Shown: positions 26,226 to 33,974 of the stretch, piece after piece | How the letters are laid out: each line of letters begins with the position of its first letter | How positions within the stretch are numbered: position 1 is the first letter of the stretch | Source: Flavobacteriales bacterium | Lineage (GTDB): Bacteria > Bacteroidota > Bacteroidia > UBA10329 | Length of the DNA stretch: 64,000 nucleotides | Reading direction: 5' to 3' | Assembly: GCA_021741155.1 (NCBI GenBank) | Contig: JAIOYP010000008.1 | Coordinates: forward strand, 1-64,000 | Notes under the pieces: generated by a model | What the model was told of the DNA's origin: nothing | Database searches by the model: none | The model's input: only the letters and a program-made list of their open reading frames with translations | Position numbers and translations under genes: made by a program

Positions 26226-26963
26226 ATGCCTAAGATATCTATAGTCATTCCGTGCTATTTCAACGAGGGAAACATACCCGTTACAACGGCTGCGCTGTTG
26301 GAAAATGAGAGGGATTTTTCTTCGGATGTTGAGTTCGAGTATGTATTTGTGGATGATGGTTCTGAAGACGGAACGTTAAGTGAGCTGATTGATTTTCATC
26401 GGTTAAACCCGAGTAAAACGAAGGTCATTGCGTTGGCAGCAAATGTTGGTTCGTACAATGCCATTTTTGCCGGTTTTGAATACGTAACGGGCAATTGTGT
26501 GGTAGTGATGAGCGCTGATCTTCAAGACCCTCCAATACTCATCCAACAAATGTTTCAAAAATGGAAGCATGGGAATACGGTTGTACTTGCAGTACGAGAA
26601 CGCAGGAATGACCCAGTTTCAACCAAGCTCTTTGCATCGATTTTCAATCTAATTCTGAGAGTTTTTGGACTAGGCAACCTGCCTCACGGTGGCTTTGACT
26701 TTTGTTTATTTGATCAGTCACTCATTTCTGAATTGAAAACTAGGATGAGGTCTGGAATCAACGGATTATTGTTGCTGCTTCTTATTGAAAAAAAGCCAAC
26801 GACACTCCTTTATGAAAAGCGGAAACGCGAGCTAGGTGCATCACAATGGACTTTTCGAAAAAAACTCACGTTGGCTGTTAACACACTTTTGTATTTCTTA
26901 GCAGCGAAGCGAAAGCCGTCTGGCGAACTTTATCAAATCAGGGAAACATACGGGGTTGAATAA
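26226..26963 (+). CDS. Short GT2 glycosyltransferase without membrane anchor
   Basis: The 245-residue protein has SIVIPCYFNEGN, FVDDGSEDGT and VVMSADLQDPP, where the first Asp of the usual DxD pair is Ser. It ends soon after the catalytic domain, about 60 residues shorter than the other GT2 proteins here, and lacks the two C-terminal membrane segments, though KLTLAVNTLLYFLAA is weakly hydrophobic. MSADLQDPP occurs in other GT2 sequences I remember, so activity is plausible. It closes the second glycan cluster, 93 nt after the methyltransferase. Confidence 0.85.
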   Translation: MPKISIVIPCYFNEGNIPVTTAALLENERDFSSDVEFEYVFVDDGSEDGTLSELIDFHRLNPSKTKVIALAANVGSYNAIFAGFEYVTGNCVVVMSADLQDPPILIQQMFQKWKHGNTVVLAVRERRNDPVSTKLFASIFNLILRVFGLGNLPHGGFDFCLFDQSLISELKTRMRSGINGLLLLLLIEKKPTTLLYEKRKRELGASQWTFRKKLTLAVNTLLYFLAAKRKPSGELYQIRETYGVE

Positions 26964-27021
26964 ACCGTAAACAAACCAAGTGATTTACTTTCTACAATTT
27001 TGTGCGTCTAAATCAAATGTC

Positions 27022-29169
27022 ATGAGGATCAAAAACACGATGAATCAATATTTAAAAATTACTGGGTTTGTAATGTCGGCCTCCATGATTCTAAGTTGCA
27101 ATTCAAATAATACAGAACAAGATCAAATGAATCCACCAACAGCGGCCATCAAACCGCACGAAATGACCATTCACGGTCACACACGGACAGACAATTATTT
27201 CTGGCTTAAAGAGCGCGAAAACTCAGAAGTCATCAAGTATTTGGAGGACGAGAACGCCTACACCGCAGATGTGTTGGCGGACACCAAGCAGTTTCAAGAA
27301 GACCTTTACAAAGAAATGCGTGGTCGCATTAAAGAGGATGACGAAAGCGTTCCGTACAAAGACAACGGTTATTTCTACTACACGCGCTATGAGGAAGGAA
27401 AGGAGTATCAGCTTCATTGCCGCAGAAAAGGCTCGATGGAAGCTCCAGAGGAGGTTTTCATTGACGAGAACAAATTGGCCGAGGGTCACGACTATTTCTC
27501 ACTTGGTGGAATTGAAATAAGTGACGACAATAAGATTGCTGCATTTGGTATCGATACCGTTAGCCGAAGAATTTATACCGTCCACTTTAAAAACCTCGAA
27601 ACGGGAGAAATGTATGCTGAAACACTTCCCGGAAGTGCGGGCGGTGGCGCTTGGGCGGCAGACAACAAGACCTTTTTCTACATCGGAAAAGACTTGGAAA
27701 CCCTACGAACAGACCGCATTCTTCGTCACGAATTAGGAACTGAAGTTGCTGCGGACGTGGAGGTATTCCGCGAAAAGGACGAGACCTTTTCCTGTTATGC
27801 TTGGAGAACGAAAAGCAAAGGCTACATTTTCATTGGATCGTTCCAAACGGTATCGTCAGAATACAGAATGCTTGACGCCACAAACCCGAAAGGCGAATTC
27901 AAGGTTATTCAGCCACGAGAGCGAGATCACGAATACAACGTCACGCATGTTGAGAACAAGCTTTATATCGTCACCAACTGGGAGGCGCAGAATTTCCGTT
28001 TGATGGAAACAACGGTTGATAAACCAGGAAAATCAAACTGGAAAGAAGTAATTGCTCATCGGCCAGAAACGTTGCTCGAAGGAATTGAAGTATTCAAGAA
28101 CTTCATGGTGGTAAACGAGCGAACCAATGGCCTTCCACAGCTTCGAATTATGGATCAAAAATCGAAGCAAGAGCATTACCTCAACTTCGGTGAAGCGGCT
28201 TACACAAGCTATATCGGCACCAATATGGATTTCGATACCGAGGTGCTATGCTACGGATATTCTTCTCTAACTACGCCTTGGTCAACGCTGGATTACAACA
28301 TGAGAACCAAGGAAAAGGCATTGCTCAAAGAACAGCCAGTTATCGGAGACTTCGACCGAAACAACTACGAAACCGAGCGCGTGATGGTGACGGCTGCCGA
28401 TGGAACACAGGTTCCTGTTTCAATCGTCTATCGAAAAGGCATCAAGAAAGATGGTACTAACCCGACTTTACTTTATGCTTACGGTTCGTACGGAGCCAGC
28501 ATGGACCCATACTTCAGTTCAGTTCGTTTGAGCTTGCTTGATCGTGGTTTTGTATATGCGTTGGCGAACATCCGTGGAGGTCAGGAAATGGGACGACAGT
28601 GGTATGACAACGGCAAGCTTCTGAACAAGAGAAACACCTTCACAGATTTCATCGATTGTGGGGATTACCTAATCAAGAACGGCTATACAACCAATGAAAA
28701 ACTTTTTGCCATGGGCGGGTCGGCCGGTGGTTTGCTGATGGGAGCTGTGGTTAATATGCGCCCAGATCTGTGGAAAGGAGTTGTTGCTCAAGTCCCATTT
28801 GTAGACGTGATTACGACAATGCTTGACGAGACCATTCCATTGACCACCAGTGAGTATGACGAATGGGGAAATCCGAACGAAAAGGAGTATTACGACTACA
28901 TTCTGAGTTACTCTCCTTACGACAATGTTTCGGCACAGAATTATCCGAACATGCTCATCACTACTGGATTGCATGATAGCCAGGTTCAATATTGGGAACC
29001 AGCCAAATGGGTAGCAAAACTCAGAACGCTAAAAACTGACAAAAACCTTCTCTTACTCCACACAAACATGGAAGCTGGACACGGAGGAGCAAGCGGTCGT
29101 TTCGAAAGCCTGAAAGAAACAGCTCTTGAGTATGCTTTCATGTTTAAATTGATGGGAATTACGAAATAG
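27022..29169 (+). CDS. S9A prolyl-oligopeptidase/oligopeptidase B, lipoprotein form
   Basis: I start at the ATG at 27022 (27040 also possible; the GTG at 26980 adds a polar leader). The N-terminus contains a lipoprotein signal ending MILSC. A seven-bladed propeller region follows (about 60-420), then an alpha/beta hydrolase domain with the nucleophile in GGSAGGLLMG, Asp in LHDSQVQYWEP and His in EAGHGG. S9A enzymes cleave short peptides after Pro (prolyl oligopeptidase) or basic residues (oligopeptidase B); the overall sequence looks closer to oligopeptidase B. It heads a three-gene unit with an M1 peptidase and a DUF192 protein. Confidence 0.9.
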   Translation: MRIKNTMNQYLKITGFVMSASMILSCNSNNTEQDQMNPPTAAIKPHEMTIHGHTRTDNYFWLKERENSEVIKYLEDENAYTADVLADTKQFQEDLYKEMRGRIKEDDESVPYKDNGYFYYTRYEEGKEYQLHCRRKGSMEAPEEVFIDENKLAEGHDYFSLGGIEISDDNKIAAFGIDTVSRRIYTVHFKNLETGEMYAETLPGSAGGGAWAADNKTFFYIGKDLETLRTDRILRHELGTEVAADVEVFREKDETFSCYAWRTKSKGYIFIGSFQTVSSEYRMLDATNPKGEFKVIQPRERDHEYNVTHVENKLYIVTNWEAQNFRLMETTVDKPGKSNWKEVIAHRPETLLEGIEVFKNFMVVNERTNGLPQLRIMDQKSKQEHYLNFGEAAYTSYIGTNMDFDTEVLCYGYSSLTTPWSTLDYNMRTKEKALLKEQPVIGDFDRNNYETERVMVTAADGTQVPVSIVYRKGIKKDGTNPTLLYAYGSYGASMDPYFSSVRLSLLDRGFVYALANIRGGQEMGRQWYDNGKLLNKRNTFTDFIDCGDYLIKNGYTTNEKLFAMGGSAGGLLMGAVVNMRPDLWKGVVAQVPFVDVITTMLDETIPLTTSEYDEWGNPNEKEYYDYILSYSPYDNVSAQNYPNMLITTGLHDSQVQYWEPAKWVAKLRTLKTDKNLLLLHTNMEAGHGGASGRFESLKETALEYAFMFKLMGITK

Positions 29170-29174
29170 AAAGA

Positions 29175-31001
29175 ATGATAAGAATTATTGCGGCATTACT
29201 GTTTATTAGCTCCGCGTCCTTTGCCCAACACGGCTATTGGCAGCAGCACGCTTCCTACCAGATGGAGATTGATATGGATGCCACCAAGCATCAGTTTACA
29301 GGGAAACAGAAACTTGTTTACACGAACAACTCGCCCGACACACTGACCAAGGTTTTTTACCATCTCTATTTCAATGCGTTTCAGCCAGGAAGCATGATGG
29401 ACGTGCGGTCTCGCACCATTCGTGATGCAGACCCACGCGTGGCCGATCGCATTTCGAAACTGAAGCCAGAAGAGATTGGTTATCACAAAATCAATAAGCT
29501 TACACAGGATGGAATGCCTTTGAAATTTCATGTGCAAGGAACGGTTTTGGAAGTGGATTTAGCGAAGCCAATTCTGCCTGGGGCAAAAGCAGAATTCCTA
29601 ATGGATTTCAATTCTCAGGTTCCGTTACAGGTACGAAGAAGCGGACGTGATAACGCCCAAGGCGTTGATTATTCCATGACGCAATGGTACCCGAAAATGG
29701 CGGAATATGACTACGAAGGATGGCATTCTGACCCTTATGTTGGCCGTGAATTCTATGGTGTTTGGGGCGATTTTGATGTGAAAATTTCCATCGACAAAAA
29801 ATACGTTTTGGGTGGAACGGGTTATCTGCAAAACTCTAATGAAATCGGTCATGGATATGCTACTCCAGGTGTAGAAGCCAAACAACTTTTGGGAGAAAAA
29901 CTCACATGGCATTTTGTCGCTCCTCAAGTGCACGATTTCGCTTGGGCTGCCGACCCAGATTATGTGCATCACACCACGCAAGTGCCCGATGGACCAACCT
30001 TACACTTCCTCTATTTGACCGACACAACTGGCAACTGGCTTCGTTTACAGAATGAATTTACTGGTGCTTTCACGCTCATGAACGAAACCTTCGGGAAGTA
30101 TCCATACAAGCAATTTTCTGTTATTCAAGGAGGCGATGGCGGCATGGAATATCCTATGGCAACACTGATAACTTCAGGCAGAAACTATGGCGGGCTTCTA
30201 AGTGTAACAGTTCATGAGGCATTACATAATTGGTACTATGGTGTTCTTGCCACCAACGAAAGCAAATACCCTTGGATGGATGAAGGCTTTACCTCGTACG
30301 CACAGGACTATGTCTTGAATGCCATTGGCAAAAACCCAGTCGGAAATCCACATGCGAATGACATCCAACGCTTGGCAGAACTACATAAAAATGGAGTAGA
30401 AGAGCCGTTGACAACACATGCCGACCATTACCAAACCAACTATTGCTACGGTATTTCTTCTTACGTGCAAGGCTCCGTTTTTCTCATGCAGTTGGAGTAT
30501 ATCGTTGGGAAGGAAGCATTTTGGAAAGGGATGAAACGCTATTTCAACGAGTGGAAATTCAAACATCCAACTCCGAATGACTTTCTTCGGGTAATGGAGA
30601 AAACCTCTGGACTTGAACTCAATTGGTTCATGGATTTGTGGGTTGGAACCACACAATACATCGATTACAGCATCGAAGAAATTGAAAAGGAGAAGAAAGG
30701 ACGTACGGTAATTGAGCTGAAACGCGTTGGACAATTGCCTATGCCGCTGGATATAAAAGTGGTAGATAAAGACGGAAACATAACGTGGTATTACATTCCA
30801 GTCGGGTTGATGCGAGGCGAAAAACCAGGCGAAGAAGGGCAGATAAACCGGGTTGTTTTACCAGATTGGGAATGGACCAATCCAACTTACGAAATCGACA
30901 TCGACCAAAAGAAACGTAAGATTGAGCGGATTACCATTGACCCATCCAACAGATTGGCCGACTTGAATAACCTGAACGGAGTTTATCCATTCCCGAAATA
31001 G
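29175..31001 (+). CDS. Secreted M1-family (gluzincin) aminopeptidase
   Basis: The 608-residue protein has a signal peptide MIRIIAALLFISSASFAQ and an N-terminal beta-saddle domain. The zinc site is HEALH (347-351) with the third ligand Glu370 in MDEGFTSYAQ. A substrate N-terminus motif (GGDGGMEYP, equivalent to GxMEN) precedes it. The glycine/Glu pattern is normal for the family. The C-terminal helical region is short, as in many Bacteroidota M1 proteins. It follows the S9A gene by 5 nt, so both act in peptide breakdown in the periplasm or at the surface. Confidence 0.92.
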   Translation: MIRIIAALLFISSASFAQHGYWQQHASYQMEIDMDATKHQFTGKQKLVYTNNSPDTLTKVFYHLYFNAFQPGSMMDVRSRTIRDADPRVADRISKLKPEEIGYHKINKLTQDGMPLKFHVQGTVLEVDLAKPILPGAKAEFLMDFNSQVPLQVRRSGRDNAQGVDYSMTQWYPKMAEYDYEGWHSDPYVGREFYGVWGDFDVKISIDKKYVLGGTGYLQNSNEIGHGYATPGVEAKQLLGEKLTWHFVAPQVHDFAWAADPDYVHHTTQVPDGPTLHFLYLTDTTGNWLRLQNEFTGAFTLMNETFGKYPYKQFSVIQGGDGGMEYPMATLITSGRNYGGLLSVTVHEALHNWYYGVLATNESKYPWMDEGFTSYAQDYVLNAIGKNPVGNPHANDIQRLAELHKNGVEEPLTTHADHYQTNYCYGISSYVQGSVFLMQLEYIVGKEAFWKGMKRYFNEWKFKHPTPNDFLRVMEKTSGLELNWFMDLWVGTTQYIDYSIEEIEKEKKGRTVIELKRVGQLPMPLDIKVVDKDGNITWYYIPVGLMRGEKPGEEGQINRVVLPDWEWTNPTYEIDIDQKKRKIERITIDPSNRLADLNNLNGVYPFPK

Positions 31002-31006
31002 AGAAA

Positions 31007-31633
31007 ATGAACAATGCAGAAACTAACATACTCGTCATTGCGAGGAACGAAGCAATCTCTCTTGGACGGAGATTGCTTCAGTCGTGCCTCCTTCGCAATG
31101 ACGGAAAGGGACACACTTTTTTCTTTTTATCGTTTTTCCTCCTAACCCTTTTCGCTGGCTGCGATAGTGACAGCAATTCAACATCACCAAGCGATAGCGA
31201 GAATGCCGGAAAGTCCGAGGTTCGTCCAAGTAGTCCACAATTCAAAAAGGAAGGAGAGTTGTATTTGGTAAAAGCCGCTGGTGATACCATCCGCAAGATT
31301 GACATCGAAATAGCTGACATAGAAAGCGAACGAACCATCGGTCTCATGCACCGAAGAGCCATGCCCGACACGCAAGGAATGCTATTCATTTTTGACGAAG
31401 AAGAACCGCGTTCGTTTTGGATGCACAACACGCTTATTGGTCTCGATATTCTCTATATCAAGCAAAATGGCGAGATAGAAAGCATCGCCAAATATTGCGT
31501 TCCGAAGTCTGATAAATCCATCCCGTCAAAAGGTCCTGCAACCTATGTTTTGGAACTGATTGAGGGATTTTGCGACATCCACGGAGTGGCGGTTGGTGAC
31601 AAAATTGACTTCAAACGAACGGACGGAAAATAA
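31007..31633 (+). CDS. DUF192 lipoprotein with a repeat-derived N-terminus
   Basis: Residues about 80-205 form a DUF192 domain: ERTIGLMHRRAMPDTQGMLFIF, SFWMHNTLIGLDILYI and VLELIEGFCDIHGV are its hallmarks. A lipoprotein signal FFFLSFFLLTLFAGC precedes it, but the first 30 residues, from the only in-frame ATG at 31007, are translated from a palindromic repeat (31033-31103). The repeat was probably inserted in front of the signal sequence and supplied the extension. The function of DUF192 is not settled. It is 5 nt behind the M1 gene. Confidence 0.8.
   Translation: MNNAETNILVIARNEAISLGRRLLQSCLLRNDGKGHTFFFLSFFLLTLFAGCDSDSNSTSPSDSENAGKSEVRPSSPQFKKEGELYLVKAAGDTIRKIDIEIADIESERTIGLMHRRAMPDTQGMLFIFDEEEPRSFWMHNTLIGLDILYIKQNGEIESIAKYCVPKSDKSIPSKGPATYVLELIEGFCDIHGVAVGDKIDFKRTDGK
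31033..31103. repeat. 71-bp palindromic element inside a coding sequence
   Basis: Outer arms CGTCATTGCGA (31033-31043) and TCGCAATGACG (31093-31103) are perfect, and inner arms GAAGCAATCTC (31049-31059) and GAGATTGCTTC (31069-31079) are perfect too. The sequence is of the widespread CGTCATTGCGAGGAACGAAGCAATC type known from many bacterial genomes as a dispersed repeat. Confidence 0.9.
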
Positions 31634-31981
31634 TTTACCACATCATTTCGAGACCCCGTTAAAGAAATTTAAAAACAGTAGTAATTGTAGAAGTCAACAA
31701 ATTCGGTAACGATTTTCTAAAGTTAAAAGGAATGTCATTTATACCTTGATAAGGACTTGAGTATGTCGAAAAAGGGATAAGGGAATGTGAAGAGAAATTG
31801 GTAAGACCGAAACAACCAGCCACACGAAAAGCGGCAAGAAATCTAGGGCTAGAATTGACTAAAAAACAAGTGGTTATATAATCACGTCAATGATAGGGAA
31901 GGATGACAGAAGCAATCATCTTCGGGTTTAAACAGACTGCCGCGAAATTTTAAATCCGCTTTAGGCGGACACAATGATGAA
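31634..31981. other. 348-nt spacer with a possible transposase tail remnant
   Basis: No intact gene lies here. A frame from 31753 to a TAA at 31879-31881 reads LEYVEKGIRECEEKLVRP and continues KAARNLGLELTKKQVVI, without a start and closed upstream by TAA at 31750-31752. Its rhythm (a Tyr/Glu/Lys helix, then RAxxLGL) is like the C-terminus of several transposases, so I take it as a remnant, with low confidence. The rest shows nothing recognisable; it separates convergent genes. Confidence 0.3.
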
Positions 31982-32680
31982 TTATTTGGGAAAAAGCCGT
32001 TTTAGCGCCTCTTTTTGGTTTCTGGCAACAGGAACATCGGCCCCACTTTTCATTCGCAAACTCGTATTCGTTCCTCGAACGATGGACTGAATTTGGTCGA
32101 GGTTGACGAGGTACGAACGATGTACGCGCAGAAAATTTTTGGCAGAAAGCTGCTCTTCAATATCTCCCAGTTTTCGGCTTACCAATATGTTGGTGCCATC
32201 ACATAAGTTGACGTTCGTGTAAGAGCCTTCGGCTTCAAGGAATTCAATGGTTGATGGTTCTATCATCCGTTGTCCATTTGAACACGGAATGGATAGTTTT
32301 TCTGGCGTTTTGGTCTTCTGCTCTTCAATGCGCGCAACTGCTCGCCTCAGTTTGGCTATGTCTATGGGTTTGAGAAGATAATCGAGGGCTTCCAGTCCGA
32401 AAGCATCTACGGCATAGTTGGCGTAAGCCGTAGTGAAAATGATGTGCGGAGCAGGCATATCGCCCAGCAATTCGCGGATTTCCATTCCGCTTTGCCCTGG
32501 CATTTCGATGTCGAGGAAAACGGCATCGGGCTGATGTTTTTTGATGGCTGCAACACCACTTTCCAGCTCCGAAGCCATGAAAATGACTTCCACATTCTCG
32601 CAATGCCGAAGCAAAAATGCTTGAAGCGTTTCTCGCGCCAGAAACTCATCTTCAATAATGCCGACTTGCAGCTTTTTCAT
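31982..32680 (-). CDS. LytTR-family response regulator
   Basis: The 232-residue protein has a receiver domain (about 1-120) with the phospho-acceptor Asp57 in FLDIEMPG, Asp residues near 11 and a conserved Lys in LLKPI. A LytTR DNA-binding domain follows (about 135-230) with FLEAEGSYTNV and FLRVHRSYLVN. It should bind direct repeats in target promoters. The likely partner is the kinase at 33975-36827, but an ATPase gene lies between the two. A promoter box of the TTCG variant precedes the start by 4 nt, so it can be expressed separately. Confidence 0.93.
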   Translation of the reverse strand: MKKLQVGIIEDEFLARETLQAFLLRHCENVEVIFMASELESGVAAIKKHQPDAVFLDIEMPGQSGMEIRELLGDMPAPHIIFTTAYANYAVDAFGLEALDYLLKPIDIAKLRRAVARIEEQKTKTPEKLSIPCSNGQRMIEPSTIEFLEAEGSYTNVNLCDGTNILVSRKLGDIEEQLSAKNFLRVHRSYLVNLDQIQSIVRGTNTSLRMKSGADVPVARNQKEALKRLFPK

Positions 32681-32684
32681 TTGG

Positions 32685-32692
32685 CGAAGCTA
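32685..32692 (-). promoter_or_regulatory. TAGCTTCG -7-like box for the LytTR gene
   Basis: One mismatch to TAnnTTTG (C for the third T), 4 nt before the ATG at 32680 on the minus strand. It fits the leaderless pattern seen for other genes here. Confidence 0.4.
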
Positions 32693-32756
32693 AAAGAGCA
32701 TTTCATTAATGTTCGTTTGATTATCTGAATGGTCGTTTTGGATCCATAAACGGATA

Positions 32757-33905
32757 CTATCTCAGTATTTTTCCGAAAATTTCCAGGAACCACATTCTGA
32801 AAACAGGGTCCACAAATTCGGGCCTTCCCTCCATGGTGTCTATTAGCTCTCGTTCCTCCATACTCTTCATGGTGCGCACAACGTAGGCAGACGAACCCAA
32901 TTTATATTGCTGAAGAACCTTGGCGGTTGTCATACGGGTTTCTCCGTTTGCAACGGCAAGCAACAGCCCAATTTGCTGCGCACTTAATCCTTCGGTTTCG
33001 CGCTGATACAAAATCTGGTTGCTGGTAATCATGTGCTGCAATGCGCGAATTTCGGTCTCTTCGTCAACCGTTCCACTTGCGGCCACCATGGTCCAAATAT
33101 GGTGGCAGTATTGCTGCACATAGTATGGATGACCTTCCATTTTTTTGGCAATACGCTGCGCGGCCTCCGCGTTAATGGATTTTCCTGTGGAAGCAAAGCG
33201 CTCAATAATGAACGGAATCCAATCGGCCTCGCTTATCTTTTTCAAAAAATGGAACTCCCCGAAACGGTAAAATGGACGGGTGCGTCTGCTGAACATTTCG
33301 GTCATCATATTGCGCTTACTTCCGTAAAGGCAATAAGTGGTTAGCGTGTGTTGCTGCCAGACCGATCGCAGCAGTTTTTGAAACGGAAGTGCCTCGGTAA
33401 ATGAACCGATATTCTGAAATTCATCCATACAGATAATAGGACGAAGACCACGCTTTGCAGCGAGTTTTTCGGGCAGGGCCAGAATTTCTTCGGGAAATTC
33501 GCGAGTGGCCTGCATGTCCATTCCCAATTTGAACTCATTATCGGGCAAAAATGAAACCGAAATGAAGGGAACAAGCCGCTGAGCCACCTCTTTCAGATCA
33601 GACATCAGATCCTCCCATTTTCCTCCCATTGTCTTCAGAACAGTTTCGGTATAAATCCTGAACAAATCCTCTTCAGAACGGACGGCAAACAGATCAATGT
33701 GGCAGAAACGGTAGCTGCTGTCAACCTCCATCATTTCAACCCCAACGCGCTTTACCAACGAAGATTTCCCCCATCTTCTAGGCGAAATGAGGATGGTGTT
33801 CACGCGATTGGAAATGTTTGTGGAGAGTTGCTTCCGATCGCTGTCCCGATCGGTAAATGCCATTTCAATAGCCAGTTTTCCATATGCAAAAGGAGAGTCA
33901 TCCAT
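32757..33905 (-). CDS. Archaeal-type P-loop ATPase (AAA superfamily)
   Basis: The 382-residue protein has Walker A SPRRWGKSSL (residues 41-50), Walker B IICMDEFQNIG (Asp161, Glu162) and a sensor region YCLYGSKRNMM. A C-terminal winged-helix-like part (about 290-380) contains the sequence LSAQQIGLLLAVANGE. It belongs to the large, poorly understood group of archaeal-type ATPases that also occur singly in Bacteroidota. The gene sits between a kinase and its likely response regulator and has its own promoter with two 11-bp palindromes upstream. Function is unknown. Confidence 0.85.
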   Translation of the reverse strand: MDDSPFAYGKLAIEMAFTDRDSDRKQLSTNISNRVNTILISPRRWGKSSLVKRVGVEMMEVDSSYRFCHIDLFAVRSEEDLFRIYTETVLKTMGGKWEDLMSDLKEVAQRLVPFISVSFLPDNEFKLGMDMQATREFPEEILALPEKLAAKRGLRPIICMDEFQNIGSFTEALPFQKLLRSVWQQHTLTTYCLYGSKRNMMTEMFSRRTRPFYRFGEFHFLKKISEADWIPFIIERFASTGKSINAEAAQRIAKKMEGHPYYVQQYCHHIWTMVAASGTVDEETEIRALQHMITSNQILYQRETEGLSAQQIGLLLAVANGETRMTTAKVLQQYKLGSSAYVVRTMKSMEERELIDTMEGRPEFVDPVFRMWFLEIFGKILR

Positions 33906-33924
33906 TGGTGGTTTCTTTACGTCA

Positions 33925-33932
33925 CAAAACTA
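33925..33932 (-). promoter_or_regulatory. TAGTTTTG -7 box for the ATPase gene
   Basis: An exact TAnnTTTG match, 19 nt before the ATG at 33905. The palindromic repeats at 33943-33968 start 10 nt further upstream, in the -20 to -45 region. Confidence 0.55.
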
Positions 33933-33942
33933 CTAAACAAGT

Positions 33943-33968
33943 GTTTACTAAACAAGTGTTTACTAAAC
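33943..33968. promoter_or_regulatory. Two GTTTACTAAAC palindromes, operator-like
   Basis: The 11-bp palindrome GTTTACTAAAC occurs at 33943-33953 and 33958-33968, spaced by 15 nt, with degraded copies at 33930-33938 and 33973-33983. They lie between the kinase stop and the ATPase promoter. Their position fits a repressor operator for the ATPase gene, possibly autoregulatory. Confidence 0.6.
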
Positions 33969-33974
33969 TAACGT

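Noticed and set aside
26980..27021. GTG start for the S9A peptidase
   Set aside because: It would put polar residues before the lipoprotein signal; the ATG at 27022 or 27040 gives a normal signal.
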